Part shown: positions 36,618 to 46,910 of the stretch, one piece after another
How the letters are laid out: the number at the start of each line of letters is the position of its first letter
How positions within the stretch are numbered: the first letter of the stretch is position 1
Source: Cupriavidus lacunae
GTDB taxonomy: Bacteria; Pseudomonadota; Gammaproteobacteria; Burkholderiales; Burkholderiaceae
Reading direction: 5' to 3'
Assembly (NCBI RefSeq): GCF_003353055.1
Contig: NZ_QKWJ01000034.1
Coordinates: 1-64,000, forward strand
DNA: 64,000 nucleotides
The notes under the pieces: model-generated
What the model was told of the DNA's origin: nothing
What the model saw: the letters and a program-made list of their open reading frames with translations, nothing else
The model's database searches: none
Position numbers and translations under genes: made by a program

Positions 36618-36789
36618 TCTGCTCAACGATTCGATGCGGTTGTCTTGCGGCGAGCCCAGGTTTTAGCGGCCGGGGTATGCGCTGTTGCCCTGCGCGAATG
36701 GCGCCGGGCGTGGGAATGGGCGCTTGCCTGTGGCTGCCGCGATGGTCTCTGACTTTCCGGTGCTCGGCCACGGAGATCGCCTGCAGCGC

Positions 36790-36804
36790 TGGCACGCCCT
36801 GTGC
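36790..36804 (+). promoter_or_regulatory. Sigma-54 promoter of the LRAT-domain gene
   Basis: TGGCACGCCCTGTGC matches the sigma-54 consensus with a perfect -24 heptamer and the invariant -12 GC ten bases after the GG. It points to a transcription start near 36816, leaving a leader of about 29 bases before the ATG at 36845. The activator sites at 36567-36617 lie about 200 bases upstream of that start. Confidence 0.65.
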
Positions 36805-36844
36805 GCTGGTTTCCTGCGAATGGCAGCGAAACGTGGTGAAGCAA

Positions 36845-37378
36845 ATGAGGAATTCAACGACGACAAGGCGCCTGACGGTCGAAGCGCTTGCCGACACGGA
36901 CCTGGCGCCCGGCGCCCATCTCGTCACCGATCGATTCGGGTACACGCATCATGGCGTCTATGCGGGCGCCGGCAAGGTCGTGCATTACGCGGGTCTGTCG
37001 CGGTCACTGCGTCCGGCCCCGGTGCACGAGGTCACGCTCGAGGAATTCGCGAACGGGCGTCCGGTGCGGGTCCGGCAAAGCCCCGGTGCCAGGTTCGCTG
37101 GTGTGGAAGCCGTCCGGCGCGCCTACTCCCGGCTCGGCGAGGATCGCTATCGCCTGATTTCCAATAATTGTGAGCACTTCTGTATGTGGTGCTTGTATGG
37201 CGAGAGCCGCAGCGATCAGATCGACCTCTGGAAGTCCTGGGCAAGTGATGTGCTCGCTGCGTGCCGCGACGCCATCAGGCGGCTCGCGGACTCGCGGAGC
37301 GTGCCGGTGGTGCGAGCCGATTCCCGCCTCGGATTCGAATGCGGGACGTTCGTGAATTCAACGCAATCTTCTTCCTGA
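36845..37378 (+). CDS. LRAT-domain (NlpC/P60-like) protein in the acx regulatory region
   Basis: A 177-residue protein with the LRAT-fold signature: APGAHLVTDRFGYTHHGVYAG with His35/His36, a second His47 (VVHYAG), and the nucleophile Cys109 in SNNCEHFCMWC. This Cys-His-His set is that of the NlpC/P60 superfamily of thiol peptidases and acyltransferases. Bacterial LRAT-like proteins are mostly uncharacterised; phospholipid acyl transfer or deamidation are possible activities. There is no signal peptide or membrane helix, so it is probably cytoplasmic. The start at 36845 is inferred from homology; SD is weak. It sits between acxA and acxR, reads towards acxR, and has its own sigma-54 promoter, so it may be induced together with acetone carboxylase. 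Confidence 0.8.
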   Translation: MRNSTTTRRLTVEALADTDLAPGAHLVTDRFGYTHHGVYAGAGKVVHYAGLSRSLRPAPVHEVTLEEFANGRPVRVRQSPGARFAGVEAVRRAYSRLGEDRYRLISNNCEHFCMWCLYGESRSDQIDLWKSWASDVLAACRDAIRRLADSRSVPVVRADSRLGFECGTFVNSTQSSS

Positions 37379-37493
37379 ACCGTGCTCGTGCGTCATGCAT
37401 GGCTTCCGGCACATCGGCCACCGATCGTACGGCCGGTACCTTCGTGGCGGCTACGGCTAACGCAACCGCGCTTGGCGCGGGCATGGTTGCCAT

Positions 37494-37543
37494 TGTCCGG
37501 TTTCCGGACACCTGAGGCGGCGATGGCCGGAAACCGGACACCT
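37494..37543. promoter_or_regulatory. Second pair of AcxR-type inverted repeats, upstream of acxR
   Basis: Two copies of the site found near acxA, each with a perfect right arm CCGGACACCT (37504-37513 and 37534-37543) and a 7-of-10 left arm, centred 30 bases apart. They lie 106-155 bases before acxR. A sigma-70-like promoter (TTGACT at 37592, 17-base spacer, TACGGT) follows, so the sites may mediate autoregulation of acxR. Confidence 0.65.
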
Positions 37544-37648
37544 TCCAATTGATTTGCTGCAAAGCACAAACTGTTGATTTCAAAGAGGTTGTTGACTTGG
37601 GAATAACGCGGGCATACGGTTACTGCAGTCAACTGATAGTGATCGTCC

Positions 37649-39652
37649 ATGCCCCCTTTACAATACGGCGCTCTGATCCCCCGCATCCGCGACGAACTGG
37701 TCGTGGCGTCGGCCTGGGAGCGTTTTCTGCAGGACCAACCCGTGGAAGTCAAAGGGGTGCGAAGCGTCGTCCTCGCATCGTGGCAGCGGTGTCGGTCCGA
37801 GGCCGTTGATCCTGCCAAGCACTCCGCACCGGGGGCTGGCGCCGAGCACGTGCGCCAGTTGCAGCGCCAGAGCCGGGACCTGTGCGATGCCGCCAGGCCG
37901 GCACTCGAGGGCCTGGGTGAGATCCTGCGGGAATGCGGTACCCTCATCATGCTCTGCGATCCGGGCGGCACCATTCTGCAACTCAGCGGTGAGACCCGGG
38001 CCCGCGGCGTTGGCGAGCGGATCAACCTGGCCACCGGTGGCTGCTGGAATGAGGACGTCATCGGTACCAATGCCATCGGCACTGCGATCGCCACCGCCGC
38101 TGCAGTTCAGATCCATGCCAACGAGCATTTCTGTGTGGACGTCAAGAGCTGGACCTGCGCTGCGGCGCCGATTCTCGACCCATTTGGCGGCACCCTGCTG
38201 GGCGTGGTGGATGTCTCTGGCGTCAAGGAAACGTTCCATGGCCACACCCTGGGCCTTGTGGTGGCGGCCGCCAGGCAGATCGAGGGCGAACTGGCCCGCC
38301 GCGGCGTTGCCATGCACGAGCGGCTGCTGACCCGATCGATCGATCATTTCATCCGTTACGCCAGCGACTACGTGGTGCTCATCGACAGCCGCGGGCGCGT
38401 TGTCCGTACCAACGGCAATGCGCAGGCGGCGCGGGAGAGCTATGACGTACGGCTGCCCCTGGAAGTTGGCGGCCAGGTGCCAGGACTCGACCTGGCACTG
38501 CCCGAAATCGACCGGAGCTGCCAACGGCCGCAATGGCTGCGCCCCGAATGGCTGCACCCGGTGAAGGACCATGACGGTATGCTGGGTACGATGCTGGTGA
38601 TCCCACTCGAGGCGCGCCAGCATCGGAGCGCGATATCGTTGCCCACGGCTATGGCATCGATGGCAGCCAACGATGCGTTTGGCGAGATCATCGGGGCAAG
38701 CGAGGTGCTGGTGGCGACCAAGGCGCGCGCGCGCCGTATCGCACCTCTCGATCTGCCGGTACTGCTGCTTGGCGAGACCGGAGCCGGGAAGGAACTCTTT
38801 GCGCGGGCGCTTCATCGGGCGGGTAACCGCCCCGACGGTCCTTTCGTTGCCGTCAACTGCGGCGCTTTTACCCGTGAGCTGCTGGCCAGCGAACTCTTCG
38901 GCTATACCGACGGCGCTTTTACAGGCGCCCGCCGTGGAGGCCTTCCGGGCAAGTTCGAGCAGGCCGACGGCGGTACGTTGTTCCTGGACGAGGTTGGCGA
39001 GATGCCGCTGGACATGCAGCCCCACTTGTTGCGCGTGCTGCAGGACGGCGTTGTGGTCCGCCTGGGCGATACCCGCGAGCGGCGCGTCGCGGTGCGCGTC
39101 ATCGCAGCCACTAACCGTGATCTGCAGAAGGAGATCGCAGCCGGGCGCTTTCGCGAAGACCTGTACCACCGCCTCTGCGTCGTCAGCCTGCTACTACCGC
39201 CGCTGCGCGACCGGCCCGGCGATATCGAGACAATCATTGCGCATCTCAACGGCAAACTGGCGCGCAAGTATGACTGTGCGCCCAAGCAGCTTGAACCCGC
39301 CGTGTTGCAGGCGCTGCTGCGCTATCGCTGGCCGGGCAACATACGTGAACTGCACAATGTCTTCGAGGTGATGTTCGCGCTCAGCGAAGGCCACGTCATC
39401 GATTCTTCCCTGTTACCCCCGGGCATCGCGCAGACGCCAAAGGACTCAGTTTCCATATCCACCTCGACGTCAACGCCCGGTCCGCGCGGTCGTCTTGAGG
39501 AAATGGAAAGACAAGCGATACTCGAGGCGATCGCGAATTCCCACGGCAATATGTCCATGGCCGCCCGGACACTGGGAATCTCGCGGAGTACCTTGTACGT
39601 CAAACTGGCCGCGATCCAGTGCGAGCCTGGCAGTTCAGGCGCCGGCATGTAG
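37649..39652 (+). CDS. acxR: Sigma-54-dependent activator of acetone carboxylase genes
   Basis: A 667-residue AcoR/AcxR-type enhancer-binding protein. An N-terminal GAF-type sensor region (about 90-220, with [17 protein letters not shown]) precedes a PAS-like segment, then the AAA+ domain with Walker A (GETGAGKE), the sigma-54 contact loop GAFTGA (422-427), Walker B ([11 protein letters not shown]), and a Fis-type C-terminal helix-turn-helix ([19 protein letters not shown]). It should bind the CCGGACACCT repeats and activate sigma-54 RNA polymerase in response to acetone or a related ketone or alcohol. It is encoded divergently from acxABC, about 1.25 kb away because the LRAT gene lies between. 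Confidence 0.9.
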   Translation: MPPLQYGALIPRIRDELVVASAWERFLQDQPVEVKGVRSVVLASWQRCRSEAVDPAKHSAPGAGAEHVRQLQRQSRDLCDAARPALEGLGEILRECGTLIMLCDPGGTILQLSGETRARGVGERINLATGGCWNEDVIGTNAIGTAIATAAAVQIHANEHFCVDVKSWTCAAAPILDPFGGTLLGVVDVSGVKETFHGHTLGLVVAAARQIEGELARRGVAMHERLLTRSIDHFIRYASDYVVLIDSRGRVVRTNGNAQAARESYDVRLPLEVGGQVPGLDLALPEIDRSCQRPQWLRPEWLHPVKDHDGMLGTMLVIPLEARQHRSAISLPTAMASMAANDAFGEIIGASEVLVATKARARRIAPLDLPVLLLGETGAGKELFARALHRAGNRPDGPFVAVNCGAFTRELLASELFGYTDGAFTGARRGGLPGKFEQADGGTLFLDEVGEMPLDMQPHLLRVLQDGVVVRLGDTRERRVAVRVIAATNRDLQKEIAAGRFREDLYHRLCVVSLLLPPLRDRPGDIETIIAHLNGKLARKYDCAPKQLEPAVLQALLRYRWPGNIRELHNVFEVMFALSEGHVIDSSLLPPGIAQTPKDSVSISTSTSTPGPRGRLEEMERQAILEAIANSHGNMSMAARTLGISRSTLYVKLAAIQCEPGSSGAGM

Positions 39653-39814
39653 CGGGTTGACTGGCCCGCGGCGCGACATCCTTGCGCCGCTATCGCATCG
39701 CCGGGTGCCAACTCGCGCCGATGAAGCATCGCGTCGTCCGCACTTATACTCCACTATTTGGAATATGCGCGCCAGCCGAGACGCGAAGTTGCCGGCCGGG
39801 ATCGCCAAGGGTGC

Positions 39815-40762
39815 ATGCTGAATCGACTCGAAATGCTCAGGATTTTCTGCGTGACCGCGGAAGCGCCTTCCTTCAAGGCGGCGGCAGCGCGCCTGAGCAC
39901 CTCGCCCCAGACCATTACGCGCGCGGTGAAGGAGCTGGAAGACCTGGTGGGCGAGCCCCTGTTTCACCGCAATACGCGTAGTGTGCGAATCACCGCCGCG
40001 GGCGAGCGGCTGGCCGAACGCGCACGCCAGGCACTGAGCGATGTTGATGGCCTGTTCGCGCAGCCTGCGGCCCGCGCCGCGACCGAGCTGAGCGGCGCCG
40101 TGCGAATCACGGCCCCTTACACGCTTGGCCGCGAGCACCTGCTGCCGGCCCTGCGGCAGATTGCCCTCGAGCATCCGGGCCTGATGCTCGACCTGCGGCT
40201 GTCGGACCAGGTTGCCGACGTGGTGGACGAGGAAATCGACATCGGCGTGCGTCTCGGCATGTTTCGCGACCAGCGCTTTGTTGCCCGCATGACCGGGCGG
40301 ATTTCGTTCCATGTGGTAGCGACTCCAGAGCTGGTGGCGCGCGCCGGCATGCCTGCGCTGCCCGCCGATCTCCACGGGCTGCCCACCACCGGCCTGGTGG
40401 CGGGCAGCACCCGCCGACCCTGGCCCTGGTACTTCGCGCAGGGTGAGCAGTTCATTCCCCGCACCCCGGCGTTCCTCACCGACGACCCGCAAACGGAGCT
40501 CGGCGCGGTGCTGTCCGGGCTCGGTTATGGCCAGCTGCCGGACTACCTTGCAGGCGCGTACCTCCGCGCTGGCCAGCTTGTCAGCGTGCTGGAAAAACAC
40601 ACGCCGCAGCCATGGGGCCTCTACGTATTCCGTCCGCGGCGAGCGCCGGTACCCAAGCGCGTGCGGCTGGTGTTCGATGCACTGGTCGCGTATTTCACCG
40701 ATCCCGACCTGTTTCCCGGTAGCGGACAGGGCGGCGGGCGCAGAGCGTCCGGCGGAGCGTAG
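39815..40762 (+). CDS. LysR family transcriptional regulator
   Basis: A 315-residue regulator with N-terminal helix-turn-helix ([25 protein letters not shown], about residues 19-43) and a LysR substrate domain. The start at 39815 is the first that begins directly before the DNA-binding domain ([11 protein letters not shown]). It lies upstream of, and in the same direction as, the molybdenum hydroxylase genes at 40963-43781, with about 200 bases between, and probably controls them. No recognised inducer. Confidence 0.87.
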   Translation: MLNRLEMLRIFCVTAEAPSFKAAAARLSTSPQTITRAVKELEDLVGEPLFHRNTRSVRITAAGERLAERARQALSDVDGLFAQPAARAATELSGAVRITAPYTLGREHLLPALRQIALEHPGLMLDLRLSDQVADVVDEEIDIGVRLGMFRDQRFVARMTGRISFHVVATPELVARAGMPALPADLHGLPTTGLVAGSTRRPWPWYFAQGEQFIPRTPAFLTDDPQTELGAVLSGLGYGQLPDYLAGAYLRAGQLVSVLEKHTPQPWGLYVFRPRRAPVPKRVRLVFDALVAYFTDPDLFPGSGQGGGRRASGGA

Positions 40763-40962
40763 GCGGCGCGCATGGCCATCGCGGCATCGCTGCCGCGCCA
40801 GCCGTCTTCCGGGGCGAAAAGAAGAATTCCGACGCCTGGAATTGTGAATTCCCAAAATTCTCATTCCGGGTGCGCCGTGCGCGCACCAGAATCTCCGTTG
40901 CATTCGCCGCGTGCGGCCTTGTAAAGGCCGTCCGTTCCCACTGGCACGCCCTGCAAGAAGAC

Positions 40963-41442
40963 ATGAGAACAATCACCATCAACGGTAAGCCCCAGAAGAT
41001 CGATTTGCCCGACGATGCGCCGCTGCTGTGGGCGGTGCGCGACCACCTCGGAATGACCGGCACCAAGTTCGGTTGCGGCATGGCGCTGTGCGGTGCCTGC
41101 ACCATGCATCTGGACGGCCAACCGATTCGTTCCTGTGTCACGCCCGTTTCCGCGGCGGCTGGTAGGAAGCTGACCACCATCGAGGGCCTGGCGGCCGACA
41201 AGGTCGGGCAGGCGCTCCAGGCAGCGTGGGAGCAGTTCGGCGTGGCCCAGTGTGGCTACTGCCAGGCCGGCCAGCTGATGTCCGCCACGGCGCTGCTGAA
41301 GGCCAACCCGCATCCCAGCGAAGCCGATATCGACGGCGCCATGAGCGGCAATATCTGCCGCTGCGGCACCTACACGCGCATCCGCGCTGCCATCCAGCAT
41401 GTGGCGAAGTCGAACGTGGCAGGCAAGGGGGGCGCGAAATGA
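40963..41442 (+). CDS. 2Fe-2S subunit of a molybdenum hydroxylase (IorA/CoxS-like)
   Basis: A 159-residue protein. Four cysteines of the plant-type cluster are in [23 protein letters not shown] (about 41-63) and four of the second cluster in [10 protein letters not shown] (about 100) and [12 protein letters not shown] (about 137). This two-cluster layout is that of xanthine-oxidase-family small subunits and it closely resembles isoquinoline 1-oxidoreductase alpha and periplasmic aldehyde oxidase small subunits. It passes electrons from the molybdenum centre to an acceptor. Its stop overlaps the next gene by four bases (ATGA). Confidence 0.9.
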   Translation: MRTITINGKPQKIDLPDDAPLLWAVRDHLGMTGTKFGCGMALCGACTMHLDGQPIRSCVTPVSAAAGRKLTTIEGLAADKVGQALQAAWEQFGVAQCGYCQAGQLMSATALLKANPHPSEADIDGAMSGNICRCGTYTRIRAAIQHVAKSNVAGKGGAK

Positions 41443-43781
41443 AACAGTCACCAATGAGCGGGATCCTCGGTATGGACGTGGCAACGGCGCAGGACGCTAT
41501 CCCCGGCGCGCCGGAGTCGACCGGGCGGCGCCGCTGGCTCAAGGGCATGGGCGCGATGACGGGACTGGCTCTGACGGTCGGCCTGGACGGCGTCGTGCTG
41601 GCGCAGGAGGCCAGGAAGTACGGCCGCGACGCGATGCCCGGCGGCGCGGTGGACGATCCGCTGGTCTTCGTGCAGATCGGCGAGGACGGTCACGTCACAG
41701 TCGTGTGCCATCGCTCCGAGATGGGGCAGGGCGTGCGCACCAGCCTGCCGATGGTGGTGGCCGACGAGCTGGAAGCCGACTGGGCCCATGTGGCGGTGGT
41801 GCAGGCCCTGGGCGACGAAGCACGCTATGGCAACCAGAATACCGACGGCTCACGCAGCATCCGGCATTTTTTCGAGCCGATGCGGCGCGTCGGCGCCAGT
41901 GCGCGGCAGATGCTGGAAGCCGCCGCCGCCGCGCGCTGGGGCGTGCCGGTGAGCGAAGTGCAGGCGCGCAACCATGAGGTGGTGCATGCCGCGAGCGGCA
42001 GGAAGCTTGGCTACGGTGCGCTGGCGCGCGACGCGGCCCGCCTGTCCGTGCCCCCGGCCGCGAGTCTCCGGCTCAAGGATCCCGCCGCCTTCCGCTATAT
42101 CGGCAAGGACAGCACGCGCAATATCGATGGCCGCAATATCGCCACTGGCCGCGCGCAGTATGGCATCGACGTGCGCATGGACGGCATGCTGTACGCCGTG
42201 ATTGCCCGTCCTCCTGTCTTTGGCGGCAAGGTGGCCAGCTTCGACGCGGCGCAGGCCGAAAAGGTGCCGGGCGTGGTCAAGGTCGTGCCGCTTGCAGGCA
42301 GCCCGGCGCCGGCCCTGTTCAATCCGCTGGGCGGGGTGGCGGTGATTGCCAGCAATACCTGGGCCGCCATCAAGGGCCGCGAAGCGCTGAAGATCCAGTG
42401 GGATGACGGCCCCAACGCCGGCTACGATTCGGCTGCTTTCAAGGCCAGCATGGAAGCGGCGGCCAACCGGCCGGGCAGGGTGGTGAGAAACCAGGGCGAC
42501 GCGATGGCGGCGCTGGCCGGCAGCGGCAAGCGGATCACGGCGCAATACTACCTGCCGCATATCGCACACGCATCGATGGAACCGCCGGTGGCTACCGCAA
42601 AGGTGGGCAACGGGTCGTGCGAGGTGTGGGCGCCGGTGCAGGCGCCGCAGGCCACGCGCGAGACCGTGGCCAAGGCTCTCGGTCTCAAGCCTGAGAACGT
42701 GACCGTCCACGTGACGCTGCTGGGCGGCGGCTTCGGCCGCAAATCCAAGCCCGATTTTGTCGCGGAGGCCGCGCTGTTGTCCAAGGCAATGGGCGGCAAG
42801 CCGGTCAAGGTGACCTGGACGCGGGACGACGATCTCCACCACGACTACTTCCACACCGTCTCGGTGGAGCACCTGGAAGCCATGCTGGCCCCGGACGGCA
42901 AGGCGCTCGCGTGGCTGCACCGGACCGCGGCGTCATCGATCAGCTCCACCTTCACCGCCGGCGCCAGGTCGGAATCGGCGGTGGAGCTGGGCATGTCCGC
43001 GATCAATGTGCCCTTCGACATCCCCAACCTCCGGGTGGAGAATCCCGAGGTGGAGGCGCATACCCGCATCGGCTGGTTCCGCTCCGTGTCCAATATTCCA
43101 CACGCTTTCGCCGTGCAGTCATTTGCCGCTGAACTGGCTGCGGCGGCGGGCCAGGATCATCGCGATTACCTGCTGGCGCTGCTGGGCCGGGATCGCCGCA
43201 TCGACCCTGGCCAGATGGGCGACACCTGGAACTACGGCGAGTCGCCGCAGCAGTACCCGCTGGATACGGGCAGGCTGCGCAAGACCATCGAAGTGGCGAC
43301 GCGTGAAGCGGGCTGGGGCCGCAAGCTGCCGTCGGGCCGCGGCCTGGGCCTGGCGGTCTGCTACAGCTTCGTGACCTACGTGGCCGCGGTAGTGGAAGTG
43401 GTGGTTGGCCAGGACGGCAGCATCAGCGTGCCGCGCATCGACGTTGCGGTCGATTGCGGTCCCCAGGTGAACCCGGATCGCATCCGCTCGCAGGTCGAAG
43501 GCGCTTGCATCATGGGCCTCAGCCTGGCCACCAGCGGCGAGATCACCTTCAGGAGCGGGCGGCCCCAGCAGGACAATTTCCACCAGTACGAGGTGTTGCG
43601 CGCGCCGGCCGCACCGCGGGAGATCCATGTGCACCTGCTGCCGAGCCGATTCGACGTGCCGCTCGGCGGGGTCGGCGAGCCGGCGACGCCGACCATCGCG
43701 CCGGCGCTGTGCAACGCAATCTTCGCCGCTACCGGCACGCGCATCCGCACGCTGCCGATCCGGGACCAGCTCAAGGGCTGA
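41439..43781 (+). CDS. Molybdopterin-binding subunit of a xanthine-oxidase-family enzyme (IorB-like)
   Basis: A 780-residue protein. A twin-arginine signal ([13 protein letters not shown], about residues 28-40) suggests that the folded holoenzyme is exported with its small subunit. The protein has the aldehyde oxidase/xanthine dehydrogenase large-domain pattern, including the molybdopterin segment LGGGFGRKS near residue 430 and a C-terminal [21 protein letters not shown] carrying the conserved Glu region. Isoquinoline oxidoreductase-like enzymes hydroxylate N-heterocycles or oxidise aldehydes. There is no FAD subunit, as in IorAB. The start overlaps the small subunit stop. Natural substrate unknown. 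No maturation (XdhC) gene is adjacent. Confidence 0.88.
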   Translation: MKQSPMSGILGMDVATAQDAIPGAPESTGRRRWLKGMGAMTGLALTVGLDGVVLAQEARKYGRDAMPGGAVDDPLVFVQIGEDGHVTVVCHRSEMGQGVRTSLPMVVADELEADWAHVAVVQALGDEARYGNQNTDGSRSIRHFFEPMRRVGASARQMLEAAAAARWGVPVSEVQARNHEVVHAASGRKLGYGALARDAARLSVPPAASLRLKDPAAFRYIGKDSTRNIDGRNIATGRAQYGIDVRMDGMLYAVIARPPVFGGKVASFDAAQAEKVPGVVKVVPLAGSPAPALFNPLGGVAVIASNTWAAIKGREALKIQWDDGPNAGYDSAAFKASMEAAANRPGRVVRNQGDAMAALAGSGKRITAQYYLPHIAHASMEPPVATAKVGNGSCEVWAPVQAPQATRETVAKALGLKPENVTVHVTLLGGGFGRKSKPDFVAEAALLSKAMGGKPVKVTWTRDDDLHHDYFHTVSVEHLEAMLAPDGKALAWLHRTAASSISSTFTAGARSESAVELGMSAINVPFDIPNLRVENPEVEAHTRIGWFRSVSNIPHAFAVQSFAAELAAAAGQDHRDYLLALLGRDRRIDPGQMGDTWNYGESPQQYPLDTGRLRKTIEVATREAGWGRKLPSGRGLGLAVCYSFVTYVAAVVEVVVGQDGSISVPRIDVAVDCGPQVNPDRIRSQVEGACIMGLSLATSGEITFRSGRPQQDNFHQYEVLRAPAAPREIHVHLLPSRFDVPLGGVGEPATPTIAPALCNAIFAATGTRIRTLPIRDQLKG

Positions 43782-43819
43782 TCTGACCGGGTCGCGCGGT
43801 CGTCACACGCATGCGATCG

Positions 43820-43837
43820 GCCGCCCCAGTGGGCGGC
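43820..43837 (+). terminator. Hairpin after the molybdenum hydroxylase operon
   Basis: The arms GCCGCCC and GGGCGGC flank CAGT, 39 bases after the stop. No T-tract. The rest of the 43782-44089 gap holds the operator described next and no gene that I can support. Confidence 0.4.
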
Positions 43838-43971
43838 AGGTCCGGCCTGCCACTGTTTCGCCTCGCTACCCAAGAAGCTGACAGTGCCGTTGTGCGTTCT
43901 CTCGCCGGCGTCGCCTTACCGTCTCAGTTGCTCGGGCAGCGCTTCATGCCGCTGCAAAGTCGCTTTCATCG

Positions 43972-44009
43972 TCTGGACAAAATATCTACTATTGAATATA
44001 TTGTCCAGA
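43972..44009. promoter_or_regulatory. Inverted repeat upstream of the Bug protein gene
   Basis: The arms TCTGGACAA (43972-43980) and TTGTCCAGA (44001-44009) are perfect complements around an AT-rich 20-base centre; the match extends imperfectly into ATAT on each side. It lies 81 bases before the TTG start at 44090. The half-site recurs upstream of the second Bug gene (48059-48069), suggesting a shared regulator, perhaps of the GntR type, not encoded nearby. Confidence 0.55.
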
Positions 44010-44089
44010 ACCTTGGATTTCCGCCCGCCTGACACAGCCGGGATCAGGCTGCCCCGCGTGGGACAAGCAAGGACACAGATGGAGGCATC

Positions 44090-45079
44090 TTGAAATCAGC
44101 ATCCGCATCCGTTTCCCGTAGCGTGGCGTTCGCCGCCACGCTGATTGCCTGCCTGGTGTCCGGCGCGGTCTTCGCGCGGGATGGGTATCCAGGCAAGCCC
44201 ATTACCATCGTCGTGCCCTATCCGCCGGGCGGCTCCAACGACATCTTCGCGCGCATCGTCGCCAAGGGGATCGGCGAGGAGCTCAAGCAAGCCGTCGTCG
44301 TCGACAACCGCCCCGGCGCCAGTGGCAATACCGGCACCGGCATCGTCGCCAGGTCCGCCCCGGACGGGTACACGCTGGCCGCCGTGTCGTCCAGCATGAC
44401 AACCAATGCCGCGGTGCAGGCCAAGCTACCGTTCGATGCGGTCAGGAGCTTCGCGCCGGTGGCGATGTTTGCGCGGGGGCCGTTCATCGTCGCGGTCAAC
44501 AATGCATTCCCCGCCAGGACACCGCAGGAACTGATCGCCGCGATCCGCGCCAACCCAGGCAAGTACAACTACGCCTCGTCCGGGCCGGGCGGCGTCAACC
44601 AGTTCGGCACTGAGCTGCTCAAGGCCATGGCCGGCAACCTGCTCATCACGCATATCCCGTATCGCGGCATGCCCCCCGCCTTGACCGACCTAATGGGCAA
44701 CCAGACGCAGTTGCTGATCTCCACCGGCCCGTCGCTGCTGCCGATGGTCCGCGCCGGCAAGGTGCGCGCCATTGGCATCACCAGCCTCAAGCCGAGCCCG
44801 ATCGCGCCGGAACTCGCGCCCATGTCCAGCGCGGTGCCGGGCTACGAGTTCGAGCTCTGGTGGGGCCTGCTGGCACCGGCGGGCACGCCGTCGGCGATCG
44901 TCAACCAACTGAACGCCGCCGTCAATGCGGTCTTGTCCAAGCCCGAGATCAAGGCGGCGATCCTGAAAGAGGGCGCCGAAGCCAGGCCCGTCACGCCGGC
45001 CCAGTTCGCCGCCACCATCGCGCAGGACGTGGAGCGGTGGCGGGCGCTCGCCAAGCGACAGAACATCGTCGTGGATTGA
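44090..45079 (+). CDS. Bug/TctC-family periplasmic solute-binding protein (first of four)
   Basis: A 329-residue protein. A signal peptide (to about residue 28, VFARDG) is followed by the Bug signature [19 protein letters not shown] and the DNRPGASGNTGTG loop, with [11 protein letters not shown]. Bug proteins bind carboxylates or amides and deliver them to TctAB-type transporters, usually encoded elsewhere. The start is a TTG at 44090 with GGAGG a few bases upstream; no ATG or GTG in this frame fits. It is followed 149 bases later by a gamma-glutamyltransferase-like gene, so the ligand may be an amino-acid derivative. Confidence 0.88.
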   Translation: MKSASASVSRSVAFAATLIACLVSGAVFARDGYPGKPITIVVPYPPGGSNDIFARIVAKGIGEELKQAVVVDNRPGASGNTGTGIVARSAPDGYTLAAVSSSMTTNAAVQAKLPFDAVRSFAPVAMFARGPFIVAVNNAFPARTPQELIAAIRANPGKYNYASSGPGGVNQFGTELLKAMAGNLLITHIPYRGMPPALTDLMGNQTQLLISTGPSLLPMVRAGKVRAIGITSLKPSPIAPELAPMSSAVPGYEFELWWGLLAPAGTPSAIVNQLNAAVNAVLSKPEIKAAILKEGAEARPVTPAQFAATIAQDVERWRALAKRQNIVVD

Positions 45080-45228
45080 TATGGGTCGATTTGTATTCGC
45101 GTTGCCCGCAATGCCAATTGCCCGGAGAAAAGCGCCTAACTGCGCTGACTTTTTTTCAACCGCCAGGCTTAGCTGAACGGCTTGCCGCCGCCAGACTTCG
45201 CGTCGGCTGCTATTTACATCAGGACAAC

Positions 45229-46836
45229 ATGCAATCGAATCAAAGCGCTTTCTGGACCTTTCCCTACACGTCGCAGCGTTTGCCGCTGGTCGCCGACAAC
45301 GTCGTGACGACTTCGCAGCCGCTTGCCTCCGCGGCCGGCTTGCAGATGCTGCTGCGCGGCGGCAATGCAGCCGATGCGGCGCTTGCCACGGCAATCGCCC
45401 TGGCTGTGGTCGAGCCGTGCAACAACGGTATCGGCGGCGACGCGTTTGCGCTGATCTGGGATGGCGACACATTGCATGGTTTGAATGGATCGGGCCGGGC
45501 ACCGGCCGCATGGACGCGCGAGTATTTTTCAAAATACAAGGAGATACCGAAGCGGGGCTGGGACTCGGTAACCGTGCCAGGCACAGTTTCAGCGTGGCGC
45601 GCCATGTGGGAGCGCTTTGGCAGCCTGCCGTTCGAAGACCTGTTCGAACCGGCGCTGCGCTATGCGCGGGAAGGTTATCTGGTTTCGCACAATGTCCACA
45701 ATCAGTGGCAAAAGCAGGTCGGCGAACTGATCGATCAGCCGGGCTACCGCGAAGCGTTTGCCCCCGACGGCCGGGCGCCGCTCCAGGGCGAGCGCTTTAT
45801 TTGCCCGGGACAGGCAAAGGCACTCGAGCGCATCGCGCGCACCAAGGGCGACGATTTTTACCATGGCGAACTCGCCCGTGCGATTGCCGACCACGCGCGC
45901 AATACCGGTGGCGCGATCACTGAAGCCGACCTCGCCGCGCATAAGGCGGACTGGGTCGAGCCGATCGGCATCCGCTACCGGGATGTTGAACTGTACGAGA
46001 TCGGGCCAAACGGTCAAGGCATTGCGGCGCAGATGGCATTGGGCATGCTCGAGCATTTCGATCTGAAGAGCCTGGATCAGGATAGCGCGCTGGCGATGCA
46101 CTTGAAGATCGAGGCAATGAAGCTGGCCTTTGCCGACTTGCATGAATACGTCGGCGATGTGGATCACATGACGGAAGTCACAGCGGCCGACCTGCTCAAC
46201 CCGGCATATCTGGCACAACGCGCCAGGTTGATCGACCCCGAGCGGGCTGCGCCGGCCCGCGCCGGCAAACCGCTTGGCGGCGGCACCGTCTACCTGACCA
46301 CGGCGGATCGCAACGGCATGATGGTTTCGTTTATTCAATCCAACTTCAAGGGCTTTGGTTCGGGCGTGGTCGTGCCCAATACCGGCATCGCCTTGCAAAA
46401 CCGCGGCTGGGGCTTCAACTTGCGTCACGGCCATACCAACGAGGTGGCGCCTGGAAAACGTCCGTTCCACACCATCATTCCCGGCTTCCTGATGCAAAAC
46501 GGCCGGCCGCTGATGAGTTTTGGCCTCATGGGCGGATCCATGCAGGCGCAGGGTCATATGCAGATGGTCTCCCGCATGGTCGATCAGGGGCTGAATCCGC
46601 AGGCGGCAAGCGATGCGCCTCGCTGGCGCGTACTTGACGACAATCATGGAGTTACCGTCGAATGGAATATGCCGCAAGCGGTGATTGAAGGACTGATCTC
46701 ACGCGGGCATCCGATCACGGTTGCCAAACGCTTTGATACCGAGTTCGGCAGCGCCCAGGCGGCTCTGCGCCTGGAAAATGGCGGCTATGTCGCGGCAAGC
46801 GATCACCGCAAGGATGGCTATCCGGTCGGAATTTGA
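45229..46836 (+). CDS. Gamma-glutamyltransferase-family Ntn-hydrolase
   Basis: A 535-residue proenzyme. The self-cleavage/nucleophile Thr353 lies in LGGGTVYLTTADRNGMMVSF, aligned with the catalytic Thr of E. coli GGT, and the substrate-binding PGKRPFHTIIPGF and GLMGGSMQAQGHMQ segments are present. The family includes glutathione hydrolases, cephalosporin acylases and oxamate amidohydrolase (HpxW); this sequence, with SNFKGFGSGVVVP, looks more like the amidohydrolase branch than true glutathione hydrolases. No signal peptide is visible, which also fits HpxW-like cytoplasmic enzymes. It probably cleaves an amide from the compound taken up via the Bug protein before it. Confidence 0.82.
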   Translation: MQSNQSAFWTFPYTSQRLPLVADNVVTTSQPLASAAGLQMLLRGGNAADAALATAIALAVVEPCNNGIGGDAFALIWDGDTLHGLNGSGRAPAAWTREYFSKYKEIPKRGWDSVTVPGTVSAWRAMWERFGSLPFEDLFEPALRYAREGYLVSHNVHNQWQKQVGELIDQPGYREAFAPDGRAPLQGERFICPGQAKALERIARTKGDDFYHGELARAIADHARNTGGAITEADLAAHKADWVEPIGIRYRDVELYEIGPNGQGIAAQMALGMLEHFDLKSLDQDSALAMHLKIEAMKLAFADLHEYVGDVDHMTEVTAADLLNPAYLAQRARLIDPERAAPARAGKPLGGGTVYLTTADRNGMMVSFIQSNFKGFGSGVVVPNTGIALQNRGWGFNLRHGHTNEVAPGKRPFHTIIPGFLMQNGRPLMSFGLMGGSMQAQGHMQMVSRMVDQGLNPQAASDAPRWRVLDDNHGVTVEWNMPQAVIEGLISRGHPITVAKRFDTEFGSAQAALRLENGGYVAASDHRKDGYPVGI

Positions 46837-46910
46837 TCTTTCTTTGAACTAAGTGACGATATTCAGTTGCGCCAGCGCTGCAATTCGGGGCGTACGATCT
46901 GCCGCAAGGG

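Noticed and set aside
34267-36666. 799-codon open frame opposite acxA
   Set aside because: Antisense shadow of a real, well-recognised gene; composition (Gly, Val, Asp, His) is that of a complement frame.
37658-39169. 503-codon open frame opposite acxR
   Set aside because: It is the antisense shadow of acxR in GC-rich DNA: rich in Arg, Gln and His with no domain pattern.
40950-40963. TGGCACGCCCTGCA just before the molybdenum hydroxylase small subunit gene, resembling a sigma-54 promoter
   Set aside because: The distance between GG and GC is eight bases instead of ten, and the motif almost touches the start codon.
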